Shown piece by piece: positions 25,269-36,666 of a stretch of 64,000 nucleotides of DNA. Each line of letters begins with the position of its first letter. Position 1 is the stretch's first letter. Source of the stretch: Sarcomyxa edulis (lineage: Eukaryota; Basidiomycota; Agaricomycetes; Agaricales; Mycenaceae); the NCBI GenBank assembly GCA_009761415.1, contig QUOL01000003.1:1674001-1738000 (forward strand), written 5' to 3'. The notes below the pieces were generated by a model. That model searched no databases and was not told where the DNA came from. It saw nothing but the letters and a program-made list of their open reading frames with translations. The position numbers and the translations under genes are program-made.

Positions 25269-26991
25269 TTATTTCTTCTCTTCAGCTTGTTCTTCCGTGG
25301 TCTTCATGATCCAGGGTTCGGAAGAGACGAATTGTTGGGGAGGAACGCCGAGCTCGAAGAGTTTGGAGACGACAGCGGAGAAGCTGGAAGAAGGGGACGG
25401 AATTAGCATTTCGAGTGGCTCAACCATAACGAGACCCGGACTTACTCCTTGAAGAAAAGTTCATTGTCATCTGCATAGGCCTTGGCGAACTTTTTGAAGA
25501 CTTTATCCTGGGTGAGTACGTAGTCGGTGCTAGAGAAACATCAGATGGACTTCCAGAGCCGAGTCGATAGATCACATACGGAAGCATCATGAGGGAACGA
25601 GTCTTCTTGTCTTCCAATTGCTTGGGACCGTTCCATTTCCTCCAGACCCATCTAGAAATCGCCGTTTAGTCGATAATTCAAGATACGAAGATGGGAAGGG
25701 CATATAGAGACGGCACTGACTTCTCATCGAACAAGAGTTTGTAATAATCGTTGGTCAGTGTGGTTGGGGAGAACGTCCATGGGCCGTCAAATCCAGAACT
25801 ATACGATTGGAATGTTATGATCTATTAGGAGACTGCGTGATGATGATCATTGAAAAATGTTTACCGGTCAGTGTGGCAACGGCCAAGAGCGTGTGCACCG
25901 GAAAGAGCGACTATCTCCTGGTCAGTGAATCTATGTGAAGGTAACGTGAGTTGGGGCAATCACGCCGCACGAGAACGTATACAACACACCCCATACGTCC
26001 GAAAATCTGGTACAGTAGATAAGTATTTGACCGGAACATATAGATAGAATAGAAGGCCACTTACATTCCTGAGATGGTCAGAACCCTGAGTAGCATCTGG
26101 AAGACGGCCATCGGGTGTCGCGTCGGCAGCGAAACCGTCAATTCTTCCTGGACGCCACGGGATTTTAGGACCAGCCATTTCCTATTTAAGCAACAAGTCC
26201 GTGTAAGCGAGAAGCGGAAGCAAAAATGTATTGCAACGGGATCTTACCTGAACAGCGGCAACACCGCCGAGTGTCCATAGGTCACCGTAGCTGATCCAAG
26301 GGAACTCTTGCTTGATTTTCTCCATTTGTTCACGAGCGATGTTTAGGCCGGCGTTGGCGCCGTGCAGAGCTTCCGGTTCGAACCGCATGGTAGCGTAGTT
26401 GCTGCAAGCGGGCACACGGTTGATATCAGACAAGGAATAGGGAGAGGTGTGGGACTTGCCTTCCACCAGTGTTAGATGCCTTGTCGTATGTTCCAGAGCT
26501 ATGCCATGCCAGACGGAGAACGACCGGGGCGTACGAGCCATCTGATAAGTAAATGTCAGAATTGTGTTGTTGTAAATGGCCACGATGGGCTTACCGTCGT
26601 ACTCCCCGGCCTCCTCGAAGAGTTCCGCAATTTTGTTGTATACCTTGCACCAGATGCGATGAGTCCGGGTGGGAATGCCACGTCAGTGCGAACTCACCTG
26701 TTGATAGTCTTCCTTGGAGGGGGTAAAGTTGGCTTTGGCCTTTACGGCTTGGATACCAGATTTTAGGGCCGTGCCAGATTCTTTTCCAGCATCGGTAGAG
26801 GTGTACCAGTAAGCAGCAAGACCGGCACTAACAGCTATACCCAGGCCAGCATAGAGCGCTAGATTAGACTTGGCTGCAGGTGGTAGACCCTCAGTGGAGT
26901 ATCTACGGAAAGGACTGCGTGCAGGAATAGATTTCCTAAAAGACGTAGAAAGGACGGCCTTTCTAGCAGGCGCACGAAGAGCAGCAAACAT
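25269..26991 (-). CDS. CCP1: Cytochrome c peroxidase, mitochondrial
   Basis: Eleven exons on the minus strand: 26698-26991, 26595-26643, 26460-26541, 26248-26401, 26065-26181, 25990-26006, 25865-25930, 25721-25798, 25580-25651, 25446-25529, 25269-25383 (375 aa). It is a class I heme peroxidase that reduces H2O2 with electrons from cytochrome c in the intermembrane space. Distal Arg124, Trp127 and His128 sit in [12 protein letters not shown]; the proximal His251 is in [13 protein letters not shown]; the Trp in [10 protein letters not shown] matches the radical-bearing Trp of the yeast enzyme. The N-terminus is a bipartite presequence: Arg-rich, then a hydrophobic segment ([19 protein letters not shown]). 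Intron 26402-26459 has a GC donor (AAG|GCAAGT); no in-frame GT alternative keeps the conserved [11 protein letters not shown]. One exon is 17 nt. Confidence 0.96.
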
Positions 26992-28281
26992 GATGGCGAG
27001 AGGGAAGAAAGAGACGCTCGGCTAGAAAGGGCGTTCAAGTACCCCAGAACGGGTCCTCGGAATTTGTAATGCTATCTAAGCCAATCACGTTCCAGTGCTG
27101 AGTAACTAAAAGTCACGTCCCAAGACGCGCGCGTAATTTGCAATTTTGAGCATTGGCGGAGGAGTTCGATGTAACAATGAATCGAGTTGGAAGATACATG
27201 TTGGAAGGAGGAGGAGAACTTGAAAGATGTATTTAGACGCTACTTTTACCGTTTTGACTTTCTATTCAGTTGCTGGCCAGCTGACCTCTAGGCTGTGAGA
27301 CTTTTCTGCAGTGTCGTGCCATGACCCTCGCTCGATAAATATAATGCGGTGGGGAAGCTTTGGACCGTGACACTTGAAATAGAAAGGATGAATTTCTAAT
27401 AATACAGTCGTCGACAGAATGAAGCGCTGACAACATATTGAACAGTGCCCGTGCCAGTGATCTCTCGTCATCGCACAGCGTCCGAGCGTCGTGACAAATT
27501 GAAAGCACTCTCGTGCACTGCTGTATTGAACCATGCAGTCAGTGGTGAAGGATCTCCAATCATAGTCTACCAACTCACCAGTGAGCCCGACGGAGGTTTG
27601 AGATTTAGACGCTGATGGAGTTCAGCGTCGACGGAGATCCTCGTAATATGCAGTGCCAACATGCTACATGTTCACAGGATAGAAGGTTCTACAGCATGGT
27701 GATCATGATAATTGACCATTGAAACAACGCAGAAGCCTCGGGTCCGTCCAGTGCCATAACGATGCAACGAGTACTGGGCCAGAAATGACAGCGGCATGAC
27801 AGAACCTAGCAAGGTAAAATATCGGAGCGATGCAAGGGTCTGAAGAACATATTCATGCTAAACATAGTCCTCGCATTGTTCTGTCAACCGATACGCAAGT
27901 TTAGCTGGAGAATACCCACAGTGGCACTTCGTTTTGAATGTAGTAAAATAGAAATCATCTTCGTTCGACCCCAGGTAGACAAGTTCCGAACTCCGTGCGA
28001 CATTGCAATTCGAGGATATAGCAGTCTAGGGAAGATAAAGTCAGTGCACGTGCAACAGCAATACACGGTGCATGGTGTGTAGAAGAGGCCCAGGAGACTC
28101 GCGGAGAAAGGCGATTATTTATTCTGAAAACTGGTGACAAACACCGGCATTCTGCATGCAAGGAATCGTTAGCAGACTTGACACAATTGCCTACTTGAAT
28201 CGCTATCGCGTAGAGACAACAACTAGTGTAATATATATGTACAATCTACAAGTATATCGAAGGCTTGACAATACTCATTCC
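26992..28281. other. Intergenic, no gene seen
   Basis: About 1.3 kb. It should hold the cytochrome c peroxidase promoter on the left and the dehydrogenase 3' UTR on the right. Short overlapping frames on both strands show no family pattern. Confidence 0.5.
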
Positions 28282-29377
28282 CTAGTTATTTCCAACATCG
28301 TCTGACCACGATTTGTACTTCTCAGAAGCCTCCGCGTAGATTTTCGATTTACTGGCAGCAGCAGCGAGGGCATCTTTGCCGAGCGGGAAGTGAAGTGGAG
28401 GGTTCTCCAAACCAGCGAGTTCGTAAATCTTGACAGCACCTTTCTTGGCATTGCCAGAGACTACGGGGTCGCTTTCGATATATTTACGAACGGCGTATGA
28501 AGCAAGAGAGGGATCATCGTATGCGGGATGTATGGGGGTGTGGATTATGGAACCTTTGGTCCCGGTCATATTGGTTTGGAATTCTCCAAGTTCGAGGATG
28601 GAAACCTGGGAGATTGTAAGTGACGCGCGGATCAAAAGAGGATAAAGGACCTGCCTTGATGTTCCAAGCAGGATTGAGTTCTTGCGCTAACGCTTCAGTG
28701 AGCCCGTTGAGTGCTGAGAACGATGGAATTGATATATTAACATTGGATCTATATCATGATTCCATGATACTCACCGAACTTGGTCGCGCCATAGAATCCG
28801 ATACCGCCTACGATTGACAGAGATGCAATTGACGAGACATTGATGAGGAAACCACCGGAGTGTTGGTTCTCCTCGCGGAAGAACCGTACCGCTTCTCTGG
28901 CAACATTGGCCGCGCCCCAGAAATTGAGGTCGAAAAGAGCACGTGCCTGGTCGATGGGAGTTCCTTCTACCTCCCCCATCATACCTGAGAAACACAAACC
29001 GATACCGCTGTCAGCCTATCCCTTTCTGAAAGGCTATACAAAGTATACCCACCAGAACCAGCATTGTTGTAAACAACGTCGATCCTCCCAAAGACCTCTT
29101 TAGCTTTGGCGAACGCATCCAGAATTTCTTGAGGATGTGTAACGTCGAGCTTGAGTAGGAGTAGCTTGTCCTTGCCATATTTTGTAGACAGATCAGCGAG
29201 GACTTCGAGTTTGCGGAGCGTAGCGATCGCTATGCCGCCTTGGCTGAGAACATACTCGGTCACTGCACGGCCCATGCCGGATGAAGCGCCAGTAACTGCA
29301 AAAGAATCATCAAACTGGGAAGGAAGATGTGAAGGTCGTAGGAATCATAACTCACTGAACCAGATTTGGGGAGCCAT
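28282..29377 (-). CDS. Short-chain dehydrogenase/reductase
   Basis: Five exons on the minus strand: 29356-29377, 29053-29295, 28775-28984, 28655-28713, 28282-28605 (285 aa). It is a classical SDR: cofactor motif TGASSGMG at about residues 9-16, NNAG near residue 88, a Ser in NVSSIAS and the catalytic YGATK. Preference for NADP(H) is likely because an Arg (LRKLEV) follows strand 2. Members reduce or oxidise carbonyl/hydroxyl groups; the substrate is unknown. The first exon is only 22 nt. Intron 28606-28654 appears to use a GC donor (AAG|GCAGGT), since joining at the nearby GT would shift the conserved NIKVSILELGEF out of frame. A TATA-like box lies ~65 bp upstream. Confidence 0.9.
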
Positions 29378-29441
29378 GGATGATGATTGATGATAGGGAT
29401 GGGTGACTTGTGTGTGATATAAGTTGCTACTTCCTCGGATC

Positions 29442-29449
29442 CCTTTATA
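29442..29449 (-). promoter_or_regulatory. TATA-like box of the SDR gene
   Basis: Reading leftward the sequence is TATAAAGG, about 65 bp before the dehydrogenase ATG, with a CCATTGG (CCAAT-type) motif just beyond it. Confidence 0.45.
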
Positions 29450-30625
29450 TGCGTACCAATGGAGCGCTACTTGTTGCGTTTCGAGATGGCTTAGAAGTGT
29501 ATTATCAAGCGTTGTAAGCTCCGGTCCTCAATTCCCGAAGCTACTGGGATACTTTTGTGAGAGAGCAAAGACTGTCATTTCCCGACATCTCGGCAATTAG
29601 GCAGGGCTAGTTATATCGGTCGTGGGCGCTGTCATCTTGAGGCCGTATGATGTCGTAATCATGATGCCACGAAATGGGGTTGTAGAAGATGGATTTGAAC
29701 CCTAGGGATGGTCGAAAGTCATATATATGGTCGGCGTGGAGAATAAAGAAGAAAGTCACGCTCGTCACACCACCTCCTTCCCGAACTCCTGCATCGCAGC
29801 ATCGGACCTGCGACGTGCATTTGCCAAATTCGACTCCGTAGCGAATTTCCCTCTTAAAGTACGGCCTAGTCTGCAATTCGACCTACGTGCCATGACTGAA
29901 CTTATCTCGAGCTTCACCTCGGAGATGACAATGTATCGGATCAATAATTGTAAGTACTTGCTTTCTGTAGGTTTGCAGTACTGCATCCATCCGAATCAGT
30001 GTCAGATCATCATGAATTAATCATGAACCAGAAACACTCACTTGGGCTCACGTTTGTGTATATAGGGCCCTCAAAATTGGGGAAGGAGTTCATTTGAAAC
30101 GGTCGCCCGGCATGGTTCGAGTCGGCGTCAAGATTTCCTGTCGATGAACCTTGCTGGATCGTTCCAGAATGATGGAGCTGTATACAGTGAATATAGGACT
30201 CCTTCCATGCCTCTCTGACGACTGCTTCGGCACGAGCATATGCTAGGCGCTAAGAATCGTCCGTGCCCATCGCTGATCTCCCGACGCTTCTTCCTTGTAG
30301 GCGCCTTGTTCCTGCACATAGCCTACGCAATGCTAACGGGATGCATAGCCGATTATAGATTTTCGGCTCGCTCGCGCCGTTCCATGAATCCAGCCAGGTT
30401 GGACGCGTCCATCACGTGAAGTATGGTTCTTTCAGTGCATTGCACTGTCGGAGGGTCGTCAATGGTGCAGGCGACACAGCCATCCCACCAACTTGTTACA
30501 GCCCCATCTGATACACAGGCGCTCGACATTGTAACGATATGCCGATCTGTTCTCGCCCTGGGAATATGCCACGGTATCCTTAGTCACGAGGCTTCAATTG
30601 GCCATGTATAGCTCATCGTCCGAGA
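29450..30625. other. Intergenic between divergent genes, no gene seen
   Basis: The dehydrogenase reads left and the DUF6699-like gene reads right, so this stretch carries upstream regulatory DNA for both. Reading frames here are short and lack family signals. Confidence 0.5.
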
Positions 30626-30635
30626 TATATAAAAG
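30626..30635 (+). promoter_or_regulatory. TATA box of the DUF6699-like gene
   Basis: TATATAAAAG lies about 115 bp before the chosen ATG, a plausible core promoter position in a basidiomycete. Confidence 0.5.
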
Positions 30636-30750
30636 CGATACCCTGTCGTGAACAATTTGTCCTAGACCACCACTAGCACGGCTACAACCTACACATCTCA
30701 ATCCCACCTTTCGACGTGACAAGTTGGCGTACTACAATCCGTATCGAAGC

Positions 30751-31598
30751 ATGAATAACGCCTGGATACCACCAAATGCCTGGGGTTACTATCAACACCC
30801 ACACGTATATGTTCCCCCACCATACGGGCCTGCTCAGAGACCTTGGGACCAATATCAGTCGGGTTGGAATCGACCTGCTCCAGAAACACCGAGGCCAACC
30901 AGTAAGCCCACCTTACCTCCTCAGATAATCGATCCGAATCGCTGATAACATATCTTCAAAGCTGCAGGGTACCAATCTGCAAAGTATCCAAATTTAAACC
31001 CCATCCTAGCATCTGATACAACCCTCGTTCGATACGATGTTAGCAAGAAACCTAGGGAAAACATCCTAGCGTCCACTTACTACTCAAATCGCAATTCTAT
31101 CGCTATGTCTACATCTCCGCGGCAGATCAGACTGATATCCAAGGAGTTTCCTTGGACGATTGATATTATGGCATTGAGTCCTATCACTTGTGAATTGGTA
31201 TGGGATGCATTATATGCGGGACTGCAGGAGCCGATAGCGGTGCGTTGTTTTCCGTTCGTCATGATGAACTGTTTAAACTAATTCATGTCCCTCCTTGTGC
31301 ATAGGACTCTGAATGGTTCGTTTCGTGTCTACATTGTGCTGCGTTATATATATCCTGATTTCGCTTTTTGTTTAGGGGAATAGTCATTGGCGACGAAGAA
31401 CGCAGAAAGAAAATCGAGGAAGCGGCGAAGAAAAGGACGGAGGGGGGTAATGATAAACGGTTGAGAAGAATTGATTGGTTGGGCGAGACGGTCATGTTCA
31501 AAGGACTGGATAAAGATGAAGAGTTCGAGAAGCTGAGGTTACTGCCAGGGAATCAAGCTTGTCCTGATACATGGATGGTGAAGTTTGGGAAACCTTGA
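30751..31598 (+). CDS. DUF6699-like protein of unknown function
   Basis: Four exons: 30751-30901, 30968-31239, 31305-31315, 31376-31598 (218 aa). The N-terminal ~50 residues are rich in Pro, Tyr, Trp and Asn and look disordered. The rest matches, by recall, the basidiomycete-expanded family annotated as DUF6699: LNPILASDTTLVRYDVSKKP, then PRQIRLISKEFPWTIDI, WDALYAGLQEPI, and RRIDWLGETVMFKGLDKDEEF. No function is established for it. Exon 3 is 11 nt and supplies Asp-Ser-Glu and part of a Trp; it was placed because it restores the frame between two good intron boundaries. The start is the first ATG after the TATA box. Confidence 0.75.
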
Positions 31599-32273
31599 CC
31601 TGTGAACTCCATTTCTACTGGCCCTTTCCTATCTAGTTTTATACCCTGATATATATCTATGTTTCGATATTATAATGACCTTTCAAGCACTTGAACTTGA
31701 AGTAAGTTGACCTTAGGGCCCAGTGAAAAATCCGGATCATTATCTACGGCCGTAAACAATTATTTACAGAAAATCCGAAAAGGGCAAGACGGGAAACAGC
31801 CGGACGCAATCCCGTACAATTATTTGCAAGTCTTGCAAGTTGTCCGCCTTCGTTCGTTCGCGTCTTCCTTCCTCTACTCAGGATCACATCAAGCAACCAA
31901 GTCTTTTCTCTCCTCGTCTTGCTGACGTCAGTGCGTCATATCAACTTCCCCCGTTCAGCGTCCCTCGAGCTTTCGGAGTTCGAACTTTCTTGACTTTGGA
32001 CCACGACGTGCTCCATCGTTCCCTGTCGTTCTCTCTTCGTGTCGTATCTGCCCCCTCTATCTCTGCTATCTTATCAGTGCTTGAATTCTCTGAAGGTATT
32101 TTATTCAACTTACCTCCTAGTATCTATCTGCCCAGTCTATCTGAACACCGGAGGCCTTGTTTGAGATCTTATCGGATACTAGGCTCAGAAGGATCTGAGC
32201 CGGGTACAGTCTTGGTTGGTATATACTTATAAAGATGCATAGGTGCATCACAACAGGTGAGTTCCATTTGTAG

Positions 32274-32326
32274 TCGCGTCGCGTCGCGTCAAAATACTGA
32301 TTTTATCGAATTTCGACGCGACGCGA
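32274..32326. repeat. Perfect 13-bp hairpin inside the element
   Basis: TCGCGTCGCGTCG (32274-32286) and its exact reverse complement (32314-32326) flank a 27-base AT-rich loop. The arms are themselves a tandem TCGCG repeat. It could be a nested miniature element or a structural part of the host transposon. Confidence 0.7.
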
Positions 32327-32970
32327 TGGACACCTAGCCGCACTAAAGCCGACTGCGCAGTATATGTATGGCGTAAGGTCAGCATATATGCGTGTTTTCT
32401 CTTCGTTTGAGTGGATAAAGAGCAACCCTACGTGAGTACATCAAAGATTCTGCATATATGCACTCATAATTTCAGTCCCACCCGTAGTCTCGTGTTGAGA
32501 ACTCTTGTACATTGTAGCTCTGCTGAAATCCTCGTTCTTGTCCCTACGAGGATGGTAATTGATATTCTACCTACTATCTCCTGACTGAGATTGTCGTCGT
32601 TACCAAGTATGTCGATTGTCGCCCTCGCTACTCTCTTGCTGAATACCCGTTCTTCCAGTGCAGCTGAGCTCTCTGGCGATGTCCACTCGAGCATTGATCT
32701 CGTCGCATAGATCAGCGTCGCCTGCTGCTTCCAGACTCGACGATGCCGTGAGTCTACCCCCGCTGTCCTCATATATCTCGCTAATCAGGCTTTTACATTA
32801 TCTTCTCAACTATGCACCAACGCGACCCCCCCCCCCCCCTCCCTCAGTTAATTTGCAAGCCGTCTCCATTTTGGGTTCTTTCTTTTGTCTGACAACTGGA
32901 CTTCTGTGGGTTTCTGCTTTATATGATGCATATTCCATTTGGCCGGTGGGAATAGCAGCATATATCTAGG

Positions 32971-33051
32971 TAGGGGGAGCAGCAGGGGAGCAGCAGTGGG
33001 AGCAGCATTGGGGGGAGCAGCAGTGGGTGGAGCAGCAGTAGGGAGGGCAGG
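32971..33051 (+). repeat. G-rich GGAGCAGCAG simple repeat
   Basis: About five degenerate copies of GGGGAGCAGCAGTGG in a row. Runs of three to six G could support G-quadruplex formation. Confidence 0.7.
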
Positions 33052-33313
33052 GTATTTCGGTACCAGTCTGTACATACCTGTAAAGCGATCCGTCAATGAA
33101 CCCCATTTATCTGTACATAATTGTTTCTTCGTACAATTATTTACAGAAAACGGCAAAATAAACAAGTATTTGCAGAATCCGTAAATAGTTGTTTTGACCG
33201 GTCTATAATTGTCCGTATTTTTCACTGGGCTTAGGGGCCTAACGCACGTGGTAAATTTTTCTTGACTTCCTCGATCATCGAGTTTCGTTCCTTTACTTTC
33301 CTTGTTCATTACG

Positions 33314-34501
33314 ATGGTTTCTTTCCAGTGAGTTTGTCTTTTTCCGTGTCATGTCATAGGCTTACCCATTCCTTTGCTAGATGTCATGGTAATTTTTCTA
33401 GAGCCCTCGCGATTCAATCTGTATCTCACGATTCACCATAGCTTGCGGAGACGTTGTCAAAAAACCAAAACTCGACCAACATAGAGCACGCTGCCATCAG
33501 GGTTTCGACTGTATAGATTGTTCTACAACATTTAACAGTCCTGCTGAATATAAGGGCCACACACAATGTATCAGCGAAGCTGAGAAGTACCAAAAAGGTC
33601 TTTACAAGGGGCCAAAAACGGTACGTTTTGACATTAGACGTTCCTACGTTTTGACTAAGTTTTTTAGAGTGCTGCACCACCTCGGAATAACTACCCACCA
33701 CTCCCACCTAGTGAACCTGTCCCATCGTACGGCTCACGAGGAGGCTATGGCGGTGGTGGACGTGGGGGCTGGGGTAGACAGGCCCGTACGACAGTCACTG
33801 GTGCCAATGACACTCCTCTGGGCACGACAGCTCGTAACTCTCCTGTTCCGCCTTCCCCAGCACCAGTTCCCACCCCGGTCCCCGTTCAGGCTCCCGTTGT
33901 GAAAGCAGTTCCAGTCATCACTGCTCCTGTAGAGACACCGGCTCCTCCAGTAAAGTCCAAGAAGGACAAGGAAAAGAAGCGAAAGTCAGCCCCAGGGGAC
34001 GCCGATGTTGTGAGTTGAATCCATCCAGTAAATTAGATGTCGCATACTCAAGGATCCGCATTTCAGGCAACAATAGCCGAGCCTTCTGAGAAGAAAGCGA
34101 AAGCTCTCGCTGAGACATCACATAGCGAGACGCCCGAGGAGAAAAAGGCAAGAAAAGAGAAAAAGAAGAAAGAGCGCAAGGAGGCGAAAGCTAGCAAAAC
34201 AGCGGAGACAGAAACTTCGATAGCTCCCACCGACGATGCTACCGTAGAAGTCGACTCGAAGAAGAGCAAGAAGGAGAAGCGGAAAGCAGACGACTCGGAA
34301 GAGACGGACGGGAAATCGAAGAAACGGAAAAGAGATGTAGGTGAGGTAGAGGGTGGAGGGGACGATAAGAAGAAGAAGCACAGACCAAAAGCCGTCGAGA
34401 ACGTTGTTCCAGAACTTCCCCTAGACGCTGCTGAGACCAGCAAGAAGGAGAAAAAGGACAAGAAGAAGGAAAAGAAGGAGAAAAAAGCGTTGGATGTTTA
34501 A
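33314..34501 (+). CDS. LYAR: LYAR-type C2HC zinc-finger protein
   Basis: Five exons: 33314-33327, 33381-33388, 33442-33620, 33668-34009, 34067-34501 (325 aa). The N-terminus carries the two LYAR fingers: Cys6 and Cys9 in CHACGDVVKKPKLDQHRARC, then FDCIDCSTTF ... GHTQCISEAEKYQ. LYAR proteins are nucleolar and act in ribosome biogenesis and growth control. The middle is Gly/Pro-rich, with a GGYGGGGRGGWGRQ segment like RGG boxes; the C-terminal ~150 residues are Lys/Glu-rich, matching the basic tail of the family. Exon 1 is 14 nt and exon 2 only 8 nt, yet together they encode the first finger's Cys-x-x-Cys. This placement is strongly supported because it reconstructs the conserved MVSFxCxxCG start. 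Confidence 0.92.
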
Positions 34502-35192
34502 TCGGCCTACATTCCCTTGGAGTCCCTCGTCCCTATCACTGACCTCTCGGTATCTCACAGTTCCTCCCGCTATGGATATATCTATCTGACGGTCGTATAC
34601 CTTCTCTTATTTGATTGTTTGCTTTGTTGTCGTTCTCATGAATATTGCTTGCACAGTCTCAGGGCTTGTTCACTGCGCACGGGCGGCCTCTTGACCAGAC
34701 GGCCAACGCTTCCATCGGCACTAGTCCGTGAGTAACTTCCATTGATATTCCCTCCATATTCAGGTTCCCCTCGTTCGTTACTCGTATCACCTTATTCAGT
34801 GGGTGGATACGCTGGGTCTGGCTCACTGCTTATACCTCAACACAGTCATTTGTAAAGTATTCCTTGCGAATAAGAACGACTTACCTCGCAACCTCTGTAT
34901 TTCCTTCGTCGTTCTTAGGATCCTCGTTGTCGTTGAGCTCGTTGTCGACATGTTCAAGACCCTCTGAGCTGTCACGGATTGTTATAATACGGTTATCAAC
35001 TCGTCTTGAAATCGTGCTACCTCCTTGGTTCATTCTCAGATGCCTCTGAACGACTTTGTACTTTATATTCTGAATCTAAGTATAGCGGCCGAGCCGGCCA
35101 CTGTTTGGCCTGGCGTGACGAGCCCATTTAGATCGATTGTACAACCGTGTAAGCTTTACAAGTTACCTCCGTCCATCTGCTGCTCGACGTAA
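34502..35192. other. Intergenic, no gene seen
   Basis: About 690 bp of pyrimidine-rich sequence between two rightward genes, probably the LYAR 3' UTR and the ATG3 promoter and 5' UTR. Confidence 0.5.
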
Positions 35193-36666
35193 ATGCACGC
35201 TATACAGGTAAGTTCTACTATCAATTACAATCTGGACTATGTTAATATACCTTATCAGCAACAATATTGGGCTGTTCGCGACTATCTCAGTCCTGTAAGC
35301 CCATATTATCACCAACCGTGCTACATTCACAAGATCAGCTCACACGTCCATATTCTCAGGTCCTGAAGGAGAGTAAGTTCAAGGAACACGGTCGAATAAC
35401 ACCTGGTATGTACCGATGTATCTCTATTGGACGCGTATCTCACAAAGTCGTGTGCTACTAGAGGAGTTTGTTGCTGCTGGTGACTTTCTTGCGTACAAAT
35501 TCCCGGTATGGACATGGTCAGTCTCTGTATGGTAGTCCATCATCCAGATGCAACACCTTGACATGCTGTTGGTCTTAGGGAAAAGGGAGACTCGTCCAAA
35601 GCTCGCGATTATCTTCCAGCAGACAAACAGTATCTCGCAACACGCGGTGTCCCTTGTCTGCGACGTGCAACATCCCTCGCGTATACAGATGCAGACGAAG
35701 ACGCTGAGCGTCTCCTTTCCTTTGGTGACTCGTCTACCCCAGTAGATGAAGCAGATGAATGGGTTGAGACGCATGCCGGGCGTAAAGCGACACGAGATTC
35801 TGCCGCGAACCCTGGTGAAATCGATGATATCCCGGATCTGGACGAAACGGAAGAACTGGGAAATCACATAGGAGGCCTGTCACTAGGGGCCGCGCCAGCG
35901 GCAGACATTCCAGATTTTGATGACATCCCTGATATGGAGGAGGATGATCTAGAAGAAGGCGACGAAGCTACGGCTGCACCAAAGACGGTCCCCGCAACTT
36001 CGACATCTGGTGGAGTTATCGATGCTAGGTACGAATGGTCTTACCTTGTCCTAGCCATATGAAATGCTTATCTTGGCGTCATGTCCTGTCCGCAGTCAGG
36101 TCGAGGTTGCAAATGGAAACCTCCTGCAAGTTCGGACATACGACGTCATGATCACCTATGATAAGTATTATCAGACACCTCGTATCTGGCTAATTGGCTA
36201 CGATGAGGTGAATACGCCTTCTCATATCATCAACTCTCTTACTTACTATCAATAGAATCGCACACCGTTGACGCCATCTCAAATATTCCAAGACATATCT
36301 GCCGATCATGCTCTGAAGACGGTCACAATTGAGGCCTTCCCACATTCGACATCTCTGCAGGCAGCGTCTGTCCACCCTTGCAAGCATGCGAGCGTCATGA
36401 AGAAGGTCATCGAACGCATGAATAACAGCGTGGTCGAAGAGCAGCTGGCTCATCAGCGGAAAGCCTCTTCATCCAAAGACGGTAAGAAGAAGTGGCCGTT
36501 TGGTAGGAAGAGCGGAGGAGGTAAGGACGATAAATCACCATCCGCAACGCCTGGAGAGGACGAAGAAGTAGAAGGCATGCGGGTGGATTTCTACTTGGTT
36601 GTATTCCTCAAGTTCATTGCATCCATCGTCCCAACTATCGAGGTCGACTCTACGACTTCGTTCTGA
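35193..36666 (+). CDS. ATG3: Autophagy E2-like conjugating enzyme ATG3
   Basis: Seven exons: 35193-35207, 35259-35294, 35360-35405, 35462-35516, 35579-36028, 36096-36207, 36256-36666 (374 aa). ATG3 transfers ATG8 to phosphatidylethanolamine during autophagosome formation. The N-terminal helix ([17 protein letters not shown]) is the membrane-sensing part; [23 protein letters not shown] and the later [25 protein letters not shown] are hallmark blocks. The active Cys280 sits in [14 protein letters not shown] long acidic loop (~residues 120-205, many Asp/Glu) separates the halves, and a Lys/Gly-rich insertion follows the catalytic site. The first exon is just 15 nt. The C-terminal [19 protein letters not shown] block confirms completeness. 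Confidence 0.95.

Larger units (their letters stand above)
31719..33229. mobile_element. Non-autonomous DNA transposon with terminal inverted repeats
   Basis: The left end begins CCCAGTGAAAAATCCGGA and the right end, read in reverse, begins CCCAGTGAAAAATACGGA. Similarity continues imperfectly for about 40-50 bp, including the ATTATTTAC and CTATTTAC blocks. The 7-mer CTTAGGG stands just outside both ends (31712-31718 and 33230-33236), fitting a target-site duplication. The 1.5-kb interior has no transposase frame; it holds an internal hairpin, a C-tract near 32826 and a G-rich simple repeat. ACAATTATTTACAGAAAA also recurs in direct orientation near both ends. The superfamily is unclear: CAGTG-type ends recall hAT, but hAT makes 8-bp duplications. 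Confidence 0.7.

Noticed and set aside
29685..29710. GGATTTGAACC, resembling a tRNA T-arm on the minus strand
   Set aside because: No matching acceptor stem or D-arm within the right distance.
31840..32232. 130-codon frame inside the TIR element
   Set aside because: No transposase or other family signal; low-complexity, pyrimidine-rich.
34063..34461. Long antisense frame inside the LYAR gene
   Set aside because: Mirror image of the Lys/Glu-rich tail, giving an artificial Phe/Ser/Leu-rich frame.
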